Source of the DNA: an uncultured Spirochaetaceae bacterium | GTDB lineage: Bacteria; Spirochaetota; Spirochaetia; Sphaerochaetales; Sphaerochaetaceae | Direction of reading: 5' to 3' | Assembly (NCBI GenBank): GCA_944389065.1 | Contig: CALXKZ010000008.1 | Span: 27,360 to 91,359 of the forward strand | Length of the DNA: 64,000 bases | Part shown: positions 26,261-34,671 of the stretch, piece after piece | Position numbering within the stretch: the stretch's first letter is position 1 | How the letters are laid out: each line of letters opens with the position of its first letter | Notes under the pieces: model-generated | Seen by the model: the letters and a program-made list of their open reading frames with translations, nothing else | Databases searched by the model: none | What the model was told of the DNA's origin: nothing | Translations under genes and position numbers: made by a program

Positions 26261-27724
26261 TCAGCCTGTGATCATTTTATTGAACTCTGTGATAAGCTCA
26301 TCGATGCGCTTTGTCATCTTCGGAAGGGCTGTCCAGTAGTTCCTGTCATACCATTGCCTATTGAGCTCTTCGTAGGTCTTGCCCTGCTGTTCAACCCATG
26401 TGTAATACTTCAGGTTATGGATTCTCAGCCTGTCATAGTATCCAAGCTCAAGGGCATTATCGATTCCCTGATGCATGAGGCTCGATGCATGGACCTTCGC
26501 GGCTTCAGTCTCTGTGAATGCACCCTGCTGATCCGTAAGCTCTCCAAGCCTTGATGTGTACATCGAGGAGCTGTCTGTGAGGATGGTGAATACGACATCG
26601 TCCTCCTCAAGCTCATAGTATTTTGCCATCTTGATAGCCCCAAGAAGGTTTCCTATGCCGGAGATTCCGAATAGCTGGAGGTTCGCGATATCGCCATCGC
26701 TGATACCGATTGATGAAAGATACTGCTTTCCTGTCTCCTCGTTGAAGAGCCTGTAGATATCCATGCAGTCCTGATCATCGATTGAAAGAACCATATCGGT
26801 ATTGCGGACGTTATGGATCCATGGAACATGCTTGTCTCCGATACCTTCGATTCTGTGGGCACCGAAACCGTTTCTGAGAAGAGTAGGGCACTGGAGGGCT
26901 TCACCTGCACCGATCTTGATATTCGGATATCTTGCCTTGAGGTGATCTCCAGCAGCGAGCGTTCCTCCGGATCCTGTGGAAGAGACATAGCCTTTGACAT
27001 TATCTCTCTTTACACCAAGCTCCTTAAGAACCTCGAGGATTGCAGATCCTGTCACTTCATAGTGCCAGAGATAGTTCTCGAACTGCTCGAACTGATTGAA
27101 GATGACGATATGCGCACCTCTTTCCTCATCAAGCTCATGGCACTTGTCGAAGATTTCCTTGACATTTGATTCGCATCCCGGTGTAGCGATGATCTCCCCC
27201 GCGACAGTCTTGAGCCAGTTGAATCTCTCCTGGGACATGTCTTCCGGAAGGATCGCTATTGATTTGCATCCGAGAAGCGCGCTGTTGTATGCGCCTCCTC
27301 TGCAGTAGTTGCCCGTTGACGGCCATACTGCCTGCTGCTCAACAGCATCGAAGTTCCCTGTCACAAGAGCTGGCGCAAGACAGGCATATGTTGCACCTAC
27401 CTTATGCACTCCGCATGGGAACCACTTTCCGGCAAGAGCCAGGATCCTGGCCTTCGTTCCTGTGATTTCCCTAGGAATCTCAATGAAGTTGACTTTGCCA
27501 TATCCACCGCCGAATTCCTTGGGCTCATTATGCCAGTTGATGCGGTAGAGGTTCAGAGGATTGACATCCCAGAGCCCCACGCTGCTGAGTTTCTGTTTGA
27601 TATCATCCGGGATAAGCGCCGGATTCTTCATCTGGGCGAATGTGGGCAGTGTTATTCCCTTCTCACGGCATCTTGCAGCATTGCTCTGCGCTATCTTGTT
27701 TTTCTTCCTGAGATTGATAAGCAT
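26261..27724 (-). CDS. PLP-dependent lyase-like protein (tryptophan synthase beta/cysteine synthase superfamily)
   Basis: 487 residues, longer than cysteine synthase. The probable PLP lysine is in CGVHKVGATYACL; the cofactor phosphate loop is YVSSTGSGGTLAAG. STGNYCRGGA corresponds to the substrate loop. AAGGAGACTGCAA precedes ATG 27724. Diaminopropionate ammonia-lyase (YgeX) belongs to the same fold but this is not a clear YgeX. Because the purine cluster next to it lacks ygeX, this enzyme is a candidate for the amino-acid lyase step (inference). Confidence 0.75.
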   Translation of the reverse strand: MLINLRKKNKIAQSNAARCREKGITLPTFAQMKNPALIPDDIKQKLSSVGLWDVNPLNLYRINWHNEPKEFGGGYGKVNFIEIPREITGTKARILALAGKWFPCGVHKVGATYACLAPALVTGNFDAVEQQAVWPSTGNYCRGGAYNSALLGCKSIAILPEDMSQERFNWLKTVAGEIIATPGCESNVKEIFDKCHELDEERGAHIVIFNQFEQFENYLWHYEVTGSAILEVLKELGVKRDNVKGYVSSTGSGGTLAAGDHLKARYPNIKIGAGEALQCPTLLRNGFGAHRIEGIGDKHVPWIHNVRNTDMVLSIDDQDCMDIYRLFNEETGKQYLSSIGISDGDIANLQLFGISGIGNLLGAIKMAKYYELEEDDVVFTILTDSSSMYTSRLGELTDQQGAFTETEAAKVHASSLMHQGIDNALELGYYDRLRIHNLKYYTWVEQQGKTYEELNRQWYDRNYWTALPKMTKRIDELITEFNKMITG

Positions 27725-27840
27725 TTGCAGTCTCCTTATAGGAAATTATAGAATCACTTAAAAAATTGTAAAGAAAAAAGCGGATTATTCTGAAAAGAAA
27801 GCCAGAACTGCGGGAAAGATAAAGAAATGCATTGGAAATC

Positions 27841-28386
27841 TCAGTATTCCACCGGCTTGTACCGGCCATTTCCATAGCGCTCAATCTCTGCAGATGAGGC
27901 TGCTTTAGTGAACAGAATGTCAACCTGGGATCCCATTCTTTCATATCCAAGCTCATCACGGAACCGGTTCCCCAGTTCTTTCTTTGTCATGGAATGCGCT
28001 GTTTTTGAGATGATGTACTGCAGGCATTTCACCGCTTCGGAAATAGGAATCTGGTAAGAGTATCTGTCACTGTTCTCTGCAGTCCTGAAGAAATTCTCAT
28101 CCTTGCCATTGTGGAATACGCAGCTTCCATCTTCTGTTGTCATCGTACAGCTTAAAGAAGATGCAATACGCCGGAATACAGGCTCTATTCTCGATCCGAC
28201 CTTCTTCAATGACATCGAGTTTATGACCCTCTTGAAGAGCAGAGGCTCTAGGATAGGCCCTTCAGTCTCAATGGTTATCATCATCCTGTTTCTGATTTCC
28301 TCGTCCATTGCCCCTGAAATGATGGCTTCAGGATCCGTCTTGATTTCAGTTAGCTCTGCAATCCTGTACTTTCTTTTCTCTATCAT
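27841..28386 (-). CDS. Stand-alone DUF3320-like protein
   Basis: 181 residues. The central part (ITIETEGPILEPLLFKRVIN, VGSRIEPVFRRIASSL) resembles DUF3320, normally a C-terminal module of large DNA2/NAM7-type helicases. A second wHTH-like part follows (HSMTKKELGNRFRDELGYERMG). Here it stands alone with its own promoter (TTGTGC, 17 bases, TAGAAT, 6 bases, ATG). It could be a DNA-binding regulator or a helicase remnant; the function is unknown. Confidence 0.6.
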   Translation of the reverse strand: MIEKRKYRIAELTEIKTDPEAIISGAMDEEIRNRMMITIETEGPILEPLLFKRVINSMSLKKVGSRIEPVFRRIASSLSCTMTTEDGSCVFHNGKDENFFRTAENSDRYSYQIPISEAVKCLQYIISKTAHSMTKKELGNRFRDELGYERMGSQVDILFTKAASSAEIERYGNGRYKPVEY

Positions 28387-28392
28387 AGTCCG

Positions 28393-28421
28393 ATTCTACA
28401 ACCCAATTCTGCACGGCACAA
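28393..28421 (-). promoter_or_regulatory. Leaderless promoter of the DUF3320-like gene
   Basis: On the minus strand: TTGTGC (28421-28416), a 17-base spacer, TAGAAT (28398-28393), six bases, then ATG 28386. No ribosome-binding site. Confidence 0.65.
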
Positions 28422-28479
28422 TGGAATAATCATTCAGATCTGGATCCGTAAATATGGTACAATATAGGAGGAGGTATGG

Positions 28480-28788
28480 ATGTACTCGACGCGTGAACCG
28501 TACACTGAAAAACCTGGAAGAGAACAGAAGAGAACATCTTTGTCATTCATCCTTGGAATTCTTTCTCTCATCTTCCTCATTGTCTCACCTCAGGTCATAA
28601 GCCTCGTTCTATCAATCATAGGTCTTGTTATTGGAGCAAAGGATAGAAAGAATGACGCAGAGTGCATATATGGTGAAGCGGGATGGATAATGTCGCTGAT
28701 CGGAGTCGTGCTCTCATCCCTTATGATCATCTTAGGTCTTATCATCATTGTTGTTTTGATTGCGGCGAGTGTACCATATATGCATTGA
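28480..28788 (+). CDS. DUF4190-like small membrane protein
   Basis: 102 residues with a hydrophilic N-terminus and two to three membrane helices around the motif SFILGILSLIFLIVS and GLVIGAKDRK, followed by GEAGWIMSLIGVVLSS, as in DUF4190 proteins. ATG 28480 follows AGGAGGAGGTATGG; a TACAAT box lies upstream. Function unknown. It ends just before the purine operator at 28793. Confidence 0.75.
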   Translation: MYSTREPYTEKPGREQKRTSLSFILGILSLIFLIVSPQVISLVLSIIGLVIGAKDRKNDAECIYGEAGWIMSLIGVVLSSLMIILGLIIIVVLIAASVPYMH

Positions 28789-28792
28789 ATAT

Positions 28793-28808
28793 TGTTGCAT
28801 TTTGTTGC
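28793..28808 (+). promoter_or_regulatory. Purine-regulon direct-repeat operator, ygfK copy
   Basis: TGTTGCATTTTGTTGC: two TGTTGC half-sites at a 10-bp period. It ends 8 bases before a perfect TTGACA -35, the place for an activator. Near-identical elements lie at 36235-36250 and, on the other strand, 51192-51207. Confidence 0.7.
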
Positions 28809-28816
28809 GAAATTTA

Positions 28817-28844
28817 TTGACAGTGGTTCGGGGTGGTTTAGAAT
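28817..28844 (+). promoter_or_regulatory. ygfK operon promoter
   Basis: TTGACA (28817-28822), a 16-base spacer, TAGAAT (28839-28844). The predicted start is near 28851, leaving a short leader with ATAGGAGTG before ATG 28866. Confidence 0.75.
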
Positions 28845-28865
28845 CATAATCAGATAGGAGTGTTT

Positions 28866-31800
28866 ATGGCGGATTGCATGAGGCCTGTTCCTTTTCAGGA
28901 ACTACTTGAAAGAATAGCGGGAGAATACAGGAACCATGGTTCTGTATTCGGTATCGATAACAGTCTTTTCTATGAGGATAAGGGAAAGAAGAGAATGAAG
29001 ATTCTCTCCTCTTCCTGCACAATGCCGTTAGGGCCTGCCGCCGGTCCTCATACGCAGCTTGCCCAGAATATTGTAGCTTCCTATCTTTCCGGAGCAAGGT
29101 TCATCGAGCTCAAGACTGTGCAGATAAATGACAGGCTTGAGATAGCAAAGCCCTGCATCGATGCCCGTGATGAGGTCTATAATGCGGAGTGGTCCACGGA
29201 GTTCACGCTGGAAAAGGCATATGATGAGTATCTGAAGGCGTGGATCATACTTCATATAATTGAAGCTTGCATGAACGGAAAGTTCCCTGAGGAGCCTTCG
29301 TTTCTCTTCAATATGTCCGTCGGATATGATCTGAAAGGCATAAAAGAAGAGAGAATGCAGATCTTCATAGACAATATGATTGAATGCAATAAGGATTCTT
29401 TCGATGATTATATTGCACAGGCTGCAGCAGCTCTTGAGGATAATCTCTTTGAGGGAACAGACTGGGAAGGGCCTGCTCTGAAAGCAGCATCCCAGCTCGA
29501 TGCTATATCGAAGAAGATTGCATCATCCGCAACTATTTCCACAATGCATGGCTGCCCCCCGGATGAGATAGAGGCAATCTGCTCATATATGATCGAGACG
29601 AAGCATATCGATACATTCGTCAAGCTCAATCCAACGCTTCTTGGCTATGATAAGGTCCGTTCGATCCTGGATAGCTATGGATACTCCAATGTCGGCCTGA
29701 GGTGTGAATCCTTTGAGCACGATCTTCAGAAAGAGGATGCTTTCCCTATGCTTGAGCGGCTGGAGAAGAAAGCCGGATCTGCTGGAGTGGGCTTTGGTGT
29801 GAAGCTTACCAATACTCTTGCGTCCATAAGCGACGGCCGTGTGCTTCCTGGAAATGAGAAGTATATGTCCGGCAAAGCTCTTTTCCCTGTATCACTGGAA
29901 GTAGCGAGGCAGATTGCGGAGCATTTTGATGGACGGCTTCCTGTATCATTCTCTGGTGGTGTATCTGTTCTCAATGCTTCCATTCTCTTTGAAGCAGGTA
30001 TCCATCCTATAACCCTTGCCAGTGATATGCTCCGTCCTGGCGGTTATCCGAGAATGCGCCAGATTGCTATTTCCTTTATGGATTCTGATGGCTGGACGAA
30101 GAATCTTGTGAATCCATCTGCATTGGTTTCAGCAGAGAAGAGAGCCGAGGAATCGGGTACATTCAGAAGGGCGAAGACAAGAGGCGAGAGCGTTAAGATC
30201 GGCACGCCGCTTCCGCTTACAGACTGCTTTGTGGCTCCTTGTGTGGAGGCCTGCCCGATACATCAGGATATTCCGGACTACATCGCTCTTGCAGGAGAAG
30301 GACGCTGGGCAGAGGCTCTTGGCCTGATATACCTGAAGAATGCTCTTCCGAATATAACGGGGTGGATATGTGACCATCAATGCCAGAACCACTGCACGAG
30401 AATGGATTATGAAGGCCCAGTCGCAATCAGGGAAGTGAAGCGGCTTGCTGCTGAGAAAGGAAGGACGGAGTTTCTATCTGAGATCTGGGAAAAACCTGAG
30501 GAGCCCGCTGATGTGAAGGCGGCTGTCATAGGAGCCGGACCTGCAGGTCTTGCTGCTGCTTATTTCCTTGCAAGAGCAGGCTTTGATACATATCTTTATG
30601 AAAAAGATTCATGTGCAGGAGGTGTTGTCAGAAGCACTATTCCGGAGTTCAGGATCCCAGAGAAGGCTATCGATGATGATGTTGAGTTCATAAAGGAATG
30701 CGGCGTTGATTTCCATTTCTCTGAATCTGTCACTGTCAGCGATCTCAGGAAGGCGGGCTTTGAGTATATCTTCATAGCTATCGGAGCTGAGAAGGAGAAA
30801 TCCATGGATCTTCCAGGCAACGGGCCATCGGAAGGTGCTGTGGCATTCCTCAGAAGATGCAAGAGCGGTGAGAGCATCAATATCGGGGAGCATGTTGTTG
30901 TAGTCGGCGGAGGCAATACCGCCATGGATGCATCGCGCATGGCGAAGCGTATTCCAGGCGTGAAGGATGTCATCGTTGTCTATAGACGCTCTGAGGAGGA
31001 GATGCCTGCTGATGCAGAAGAGTATGAGGAGGCTCTCGGTGAGGGCATTGTATTTGAATTCCTCCATAATCCGGTATCGTTCCAGGATGGAGTTCTGGAA
31101 CTGGCTGTGATGGAGTTGGGTGAAGAGGATGCTTCCGGGCGCCGACGTCCTGTCGATACCGGAAAGAGAGAGAGCATAAAAGCTGATTATATCATCTACG
31201 CAATCGGCGAAGCGGTCGACAAGACTGTTCTTGAAGATCTTGGTGCGGATTCTGCGACAGAGGATGATGGAATATTCATAATAGGAGATGCCGTCACAGG
31301 TCCTTCTACGGTCGTACGCTGTATCTCTTCTGCACGCGCTGCGGTCGACAAGGCAATCGACGCGGTCTATGATGCTCTTGCTGCTGAAGATGACGATGAG
31401 GAAGAGTGTACCTGCGGTCACCATCACGAGCATGGAGAAGAATGCACCTGCGGTCACCATCATGATGAGGAAGATGATGATGAGGATGGGCTTTCGGAGA
31501 AGGAAGAGGCTGAGCTGAGAGAGGCAGAGGATAATTTCTTCCTGAATATCATCTCAAAGAAGAGCCATCTTGTTCCTCCAGGAGTCAATGGAGATGAGTT
31601 CTTCGCACTTTCTGAGGCGTCCCGCTGTGTTGAGTGTTCCTATCTCTGTCTGAAGTGTGTTGAAGTCTGTCCGAACAGAGCCAATGTGGCTATCGATATG
31701 AGGGAGACCGGGCTTTTCGAGGATCCATTCCAGGTCGTGCATCTTGATGCATACTGCAATGAATGCGGCAATTGCGCAACATTCTGTCCCCATTCAGGAA

Positions 31801-32036
31801 GGCCCTACAGGGATAAGCTCACGATATTCTCGCTCCGTGAGGATTTCGATGAAAGCGATGCAAGCGGATTCTATGCAGAGGGGGATACTGTCCTCATAAG
31901 GCTTGCTGGCAGCGTTCAGGAAGGGCGTATAGGAAGAGATGGCAATCTGGAGGCTGATGTTCCTGAGGAGATTGCGGCAATCATCGAGAAGATTTACCTG
32001 TCCTATTCATATCTGTTGGGACCTGTGGAGGAGTAA
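28866..32036 (+). CDS. ygfK: YgfK-type Fe-S flavoprotein (annotated as selenate reductase subunit)
   Basis: 1056-residue cytoplasmic redox protein. Order: dihydroorotate-dehydrogenase-like barrel (about 1-440), GltD-type Fe-S segment (APCVEACPIHQDIPDYI), FAD domain (VIGAGPAGLAAAYFLARAG), NAD(P)H domain (VVVGGGNTAMDASRMAK), and a C-terminal ferredoxin domain (CVECSYLCLKCVEVCP, CNECGNCATFCP). YgfK is one of the marker genes of anaerobic urate/purine degradation, probably reducing the purine ring system. Between FAD and ferredoxin domains (about residues 841-876) lies an odd Cys/His/Asp-rich insertion. ATG 28866 follows ATAGGAGTGTTT; the frame opens two codons earlier. Confidence 0.93.
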   Translation: MADCMRPVPFQELLERIAGEYRNHGSVFGIDNSLFYEDKGKKRMKILSSSCTMPLGPAAGPHTQLAQNIVASYLSGARFIELKTVQINDRLEIAKPCIDARDEVYNAEWSTEFTLEKAYDEYLKAWIILHIIEACMNGKFPEEPSFLFNMSVGYDLKGIKEERMQIFIDNMIECNKDSFDDYIAQAAAALEDNLFEGTDWEGPALKAASQLDAISKKIASSATISTMHGCPPDEIEAICSYMIETKHIDTFVKLNPTLLGYDKVRSILDSYGYSNVGLRCESFEHDLQKEDAFPMLERLEKKAGSAGVGFGVKLTNTLASISDGRVLPGNEKYMSGKALFPVSLEVARQIAEHFDGRLPVSFSGGVSVLNASILFEAGIHPITLASDMLRPGGYPRMRQIAISFMDSDGWTKNLVNPSALVSAEKRAEESGTFRRAKTRGESVKIGTPLPLTDCFVAPCVEACPIHQDIPDYIALAGEGRWAEALGLIYLKNALPNITGWICDHQCQNHCTRMDYEGPVAIREVKRLAAEKGRTEFLSEIWEKPEEPADVKAAVIGAGPAGLAAAYFLARAGFDTYLYEKDSCAGGVVRSTIPEFRIPEKAIDDDVEFIKECGVDFHFSESVTVSDLRKAGFEYIFIAIGAEKEKSMDLPGNGPSEGAVAFLRRCKSGESINIGEHVVVVGGGNTAMDASRMAKRIPGVKDVIVVYRRSEEEMPADAEEYEEALGEGIVFEFLHNPVSFQDGVLELAVMELGEEDASGRRRPVDTGKRESIKADYIIYAIGEAVDKTVLEDLGADSATEDDGIFIIGDAVTGPSTVVRCISSARAAVDKAIDAVYDALAAEDDDEEECTCGHHHEHGEECTCGHHHDEEDDDEDGLSEKEEAELREAEDNFFLNIISKKSHLVPPGVNGDEFFALSEASRCVECSYLCLKCVEVCPNRANVAIDMRETGLFEDPFQVVHLDAYCNECGNCATFCPHSGRPYRDKLTIFSLREDFDESDASGFYAEGDTVLIRLAGSVQEGRIGRDGNLEADVPEEIAAIIEKIYLSYSYLLGPVEE

Positions 32037-33382
32037 TGGCAGATATAATCATCAGAAATGCAATGATAATGCAGACGGAGCCCCCGTTTGAGATAACAGA
32101 ATGTGCTGATATCGTGATTGAAGGATCGATGATCACTGCAGCAGGGAAAGGAGCTGCTGCAGGGATTTCCGCACCTAAGGAGATTGACGGGACTGGACGG
32201 ATCGTGATCCCTGGCAATGTCTGTGCCCATCATCATTACTACTCCGGTCTTTCCAGGGGAATGCTTATATCCTCTGGTCCGCAGACTGACTTCATACAGG
32301 TTCTTAAGGAGTGGTGGTGGAGGCTTGACAGAGCTCTGGACGAAGAGGCTGTATATTATTCCTCACTTATATGCTCGCTCGATGCGATTGCTGCTGGAAC
32401 GACTACGTGCATCGATCATCATGCTTCTCCTTCGTTTATCGGGAATTCCCTTTCAGTGATAGCCAAAGGCATGGAGGATGCAGGGGTGCGTGGCGCAACC
32501 TGCTTTGAGATCACTGACAGGAACCGGGGAATGGATGAGATCCGCGAAGGGTATGAAGAGAATGTCAGGTTTGCATCGGAAGTGGATGGAAGGAAGGCCC
32601 GGGGTGAGAATGTCCTTGTAGAGGCAATGATAGGAGGTCATGCACCTTTCACAATCCCTGATGAAGGACTTGCTCTGATGGCGGATGCAGTGAAGTCGAC
32701 AGGGCGTGGAATGCATCTTCATGTGGCTGAGGATAAATATGATCAGGTGTGGTCTCACCATTTCCATGGCGATGATATCATCAAGAGGCTTGATAGATTC
32801 TCTCTCCTTGATGAGAAGACGCTTCTTGTGCATGGGGTACACCTTTCATCTGAGGAAATCTCTCTCCTGAATGACCGAGGCTGCTTCCTTGCCCATAATG
32901 CCCGTTCGAATATGAATAACAATATCGGGTACAACCATCATGTGCCTGATGTGAAAAAGCTCGTGATCGGCACCGATGGCTGCGGAGGAGACATGTTTGA
33001 GGAACTCAAGCTTGCTTTCTTCAAGCATAAGGATGAGGGAGGTCCGTTCTGGCCGTCGGATTTCGTTGCAGCTCTCAACCGTGGCAACAGGCTTGTCGAG
33101 TCTGTCTTCAATAATGGGTCGAGATGGGGCAAGGTCGAGAAAGGGTATAAAGCTGATATCGCTATACTTTCATACAATGCTCCGACTCCTGTGGTAAGTG
33201 CAAATGCCGCTACGCATTTTGTATGGGGCATGTCATCAGGCAATGTCGAGAGCACGATAATCGATGGGAAGCTTCTGTATGAGAACAGAAGGTTCACAGC
33301 AATCGATGCTGACAGAATCTATAAAGAGGCTCAGTGCGTTGCAAAGCGTGTCTGGGAGAGAACAGATAGAATAAAAGCATAA
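32036..33382 (+). CDS. ssnA: SsnA-type amidohydrolase
   Basis: 448-residue metal-dependent hydrolase of the amidohydrolase superfamily: CAHHHYYSGLSRG metal motif, later HLHVAEDKYDQ, HGVHLSSEEI and GTDGCGGDMFEE. SsnA accompanies YgfK and XdhD in purine/urate degradation clusters and presumably opens a ring or removes an amino or ureido group. Its ATG overlaps the ygfK stop by one base (TAATG). Confidence 0.92.
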   Translation: MADIIIRNAMIMQTEPPFEITECADIVIEGSMITAAGKGAAAGISAPKEIDGTGRIVIPGNVCAHHHYYSGLSRGMLISSGPQTDFIQVLKEWWWRLDRALDEEAVYYSSLICSLDAIAAGTTTCIDHHASPSFIGNSLSVIAKGMEDAGVRGATCFEITDRNRGMDEIREGYEENVRFASEVDGRKARGENVLVEAMIGGHAPFTIPDEGLALMADAVKSTGRGMHLHVAEDKYDQVWSHHFHGDDIIKRLDRFSLLDEKTLLVHGVHLSSEEISLLNDRGCFLAHNARSNMNNNIGYNHHVPDVKKLVIGTDGCGGDMFEELKLAFFKHKDEGGPFWPSDFVAALNRGNRLVESVFNNGSRWGKVEKGYKADIAILSYNAPTPVVSANAATHFVWGMSSGNVESTIIDGKLLYENRRFTAIDADRIYKEAQCVAKRVWERTDRIKA

Positions 33383-33394
33383 GGAGAGTGCTAT

Positions 33395-34618
33395 ATGGTT
33401 TCCGAAAGGATCAAAGAACTTGCTGAGAAGTACAGGGATTACACTGCAGAGAATCTCTCAAAGCTTGTGAAGACAAAGAGCTACAGCTCCAAGGAGGAGG
33501 ATGTATGCCGTCTCATCGTGAAGCTCTGCGAGGAGGCAGGATTCGATGAGGCAAAGATAGAAGGACTTGGATCCGTTGTTGCCCGTGTTGGCAATGGGCC
33601 AAAGACTCTTGCCTTTGATGCTCATATCGATACAGTCGAGGTTGGAAATCTCAAGAACTGGGATTTCGATCCATTCTCAGGTGCTATCGAGGATGGATTA
33701 GTGAAGGGAAGGGGAGCTTCTGACCAGAAGGGAGGAGCTGCTTCCATGATTACTGCAGGCCGTATCCTCAAGGAGCTTGGATATGGTGGTGAGTACACCA
33801 TCCTCTTTACATTCACTGTAATGGAGGAAGACTGTGACGGAATGTGCTGGAAGTACATGATCGAGGAAGAGAAGATCAAGCCCGATCTTATCGTCTCCAC
33901 TGAGCCTACAAGCTGCCGTCTTTACAGAGGACATAGAGGAAGAATGGAAATCCGCGTGATCCTCCGCGGTATCTCCTGCCACGGCTCTGCACCAGAGCGC
34001 GGGGTATCAGCAGCATATAAAGCCGCTCGTGCAGCTCTTGCGATTGAGCAGCTGAACAAGGATCTTCAGCCTGATGATGACAACTTCCTTGGAAAGGGAA
34101 CGATCACGGTCTCCCAGATGGATGTAAAGGGTCCTTCACAGTGTGCTGTTCCTGATTATGCCATGCTTTACTGCGACCGCCGCCTTACATGGGGAGAGGA
34201 TGCAGAGCTTGCGATGAATCAGGTCAGGGAGTACATATCGAAGGCAACCGGGGATAAGCCAGAGGACATAATCGTCGAAATGCCTGATTACGATAAAGTT
34301 GCCTGGACCGGTACAAAATACTCTCAGGAGCTTTATTTCCCGACATGGAAGCTTAATAAGGATCACCCGCTTGTTCAGGCAGGAATCAGGGACTATCAGG
34401 AGATGTTCGGCAAGGATCCTGTTGTTGATAAGTGGACATTCTCCACAAACCTTGTCGCCACAACGGGAAGGCATAAGATTCCTGCAATCGGCTTCGGCCC
34501 AGGAGATGAGGCTCAGGCACATGCCCCGAATGAGATCAACAGGGTAGAGGATCTCGTGATCTGCTCCAAATTCTATGCAATGCTCCCATATGCATTGGAG
34601 GGAAAGGAGAAGGACTGA
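33395..34618 (+). CDS. ygeY: YgeY-family M20 hydrolase, selenium metabolism-linked
   Basis: 407-residue M20/ArgE-DapE family amidohydrolase with metal ligands in DAHIDTVEVG, KGRGASDQKGG, MEEDCDGM and STEPT. In the anaerobic urate pathway YgeY is thought to hydrolyse a ureido (carbamoyl-diaminopropionate type) intermediate. It is last in the ygfK-ssnA-ygeY operon, 12 bases after ssnA with AAGGAGAGTG before the ATG, and is followed by a strong hairpin. Confidence 0.92.
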   Translation: MVSERIKELAEKYRDYTAENLSKLVKTKSYSSKEEDVCRLIVKLCEEAGFDEAKIEGLGSVVARVGNGPKTLAFDAHIDTVEVGNLKNWDFDPFSGAIEDGLVKGRGASDQKGGAASMITAGRILKELGYGGEYTILFTFTVMEEDCDGMCWKYMIEEEKIKPDLIVSTEPTSCRLYRGHRGRMEIRVILRGISCHGSAPERGVSAAYKAARAALAIEQLNKDLQPDDDNFLGKGTITVSQMDVKGPSQCAVPDYAMLYCDRRLTWGEDAELAMNQVREYISKATGDKPEDIIVEMPDYDKVAWTGTKYSQELYFPTWKLNKDHPLVQAGIRDYQEMFGKDPVVDKWTFSTNLVATTGRHKIPAIGFGPGDEAQAHAPNEINRVEDLVICSKFYAMLPYALEGKEKD

Positions 34619-34649
34619 TCATCTGATTGGTTCAATCAATCGTATGATG

Positions 34650-34671
34650 CCGGGACTGGTTTCAGTCCCGG
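34650..34671. terminator. Bidirectional hairpin between ygeY and the nucleotidyltransferase gene
   Basis: CCGGGACTG-GTTT-CAGTCCCGG, a perfect 9-bp stem with a tetraloop, followed by TTGCT. It covers the 3' end of the convergent gene. Confidence 0.75.

Noticed and set aside
30609..31463. 284-codon minus-strand frame
   Set aside because: Antisense to ygfK, whose motifs are unmistakable.
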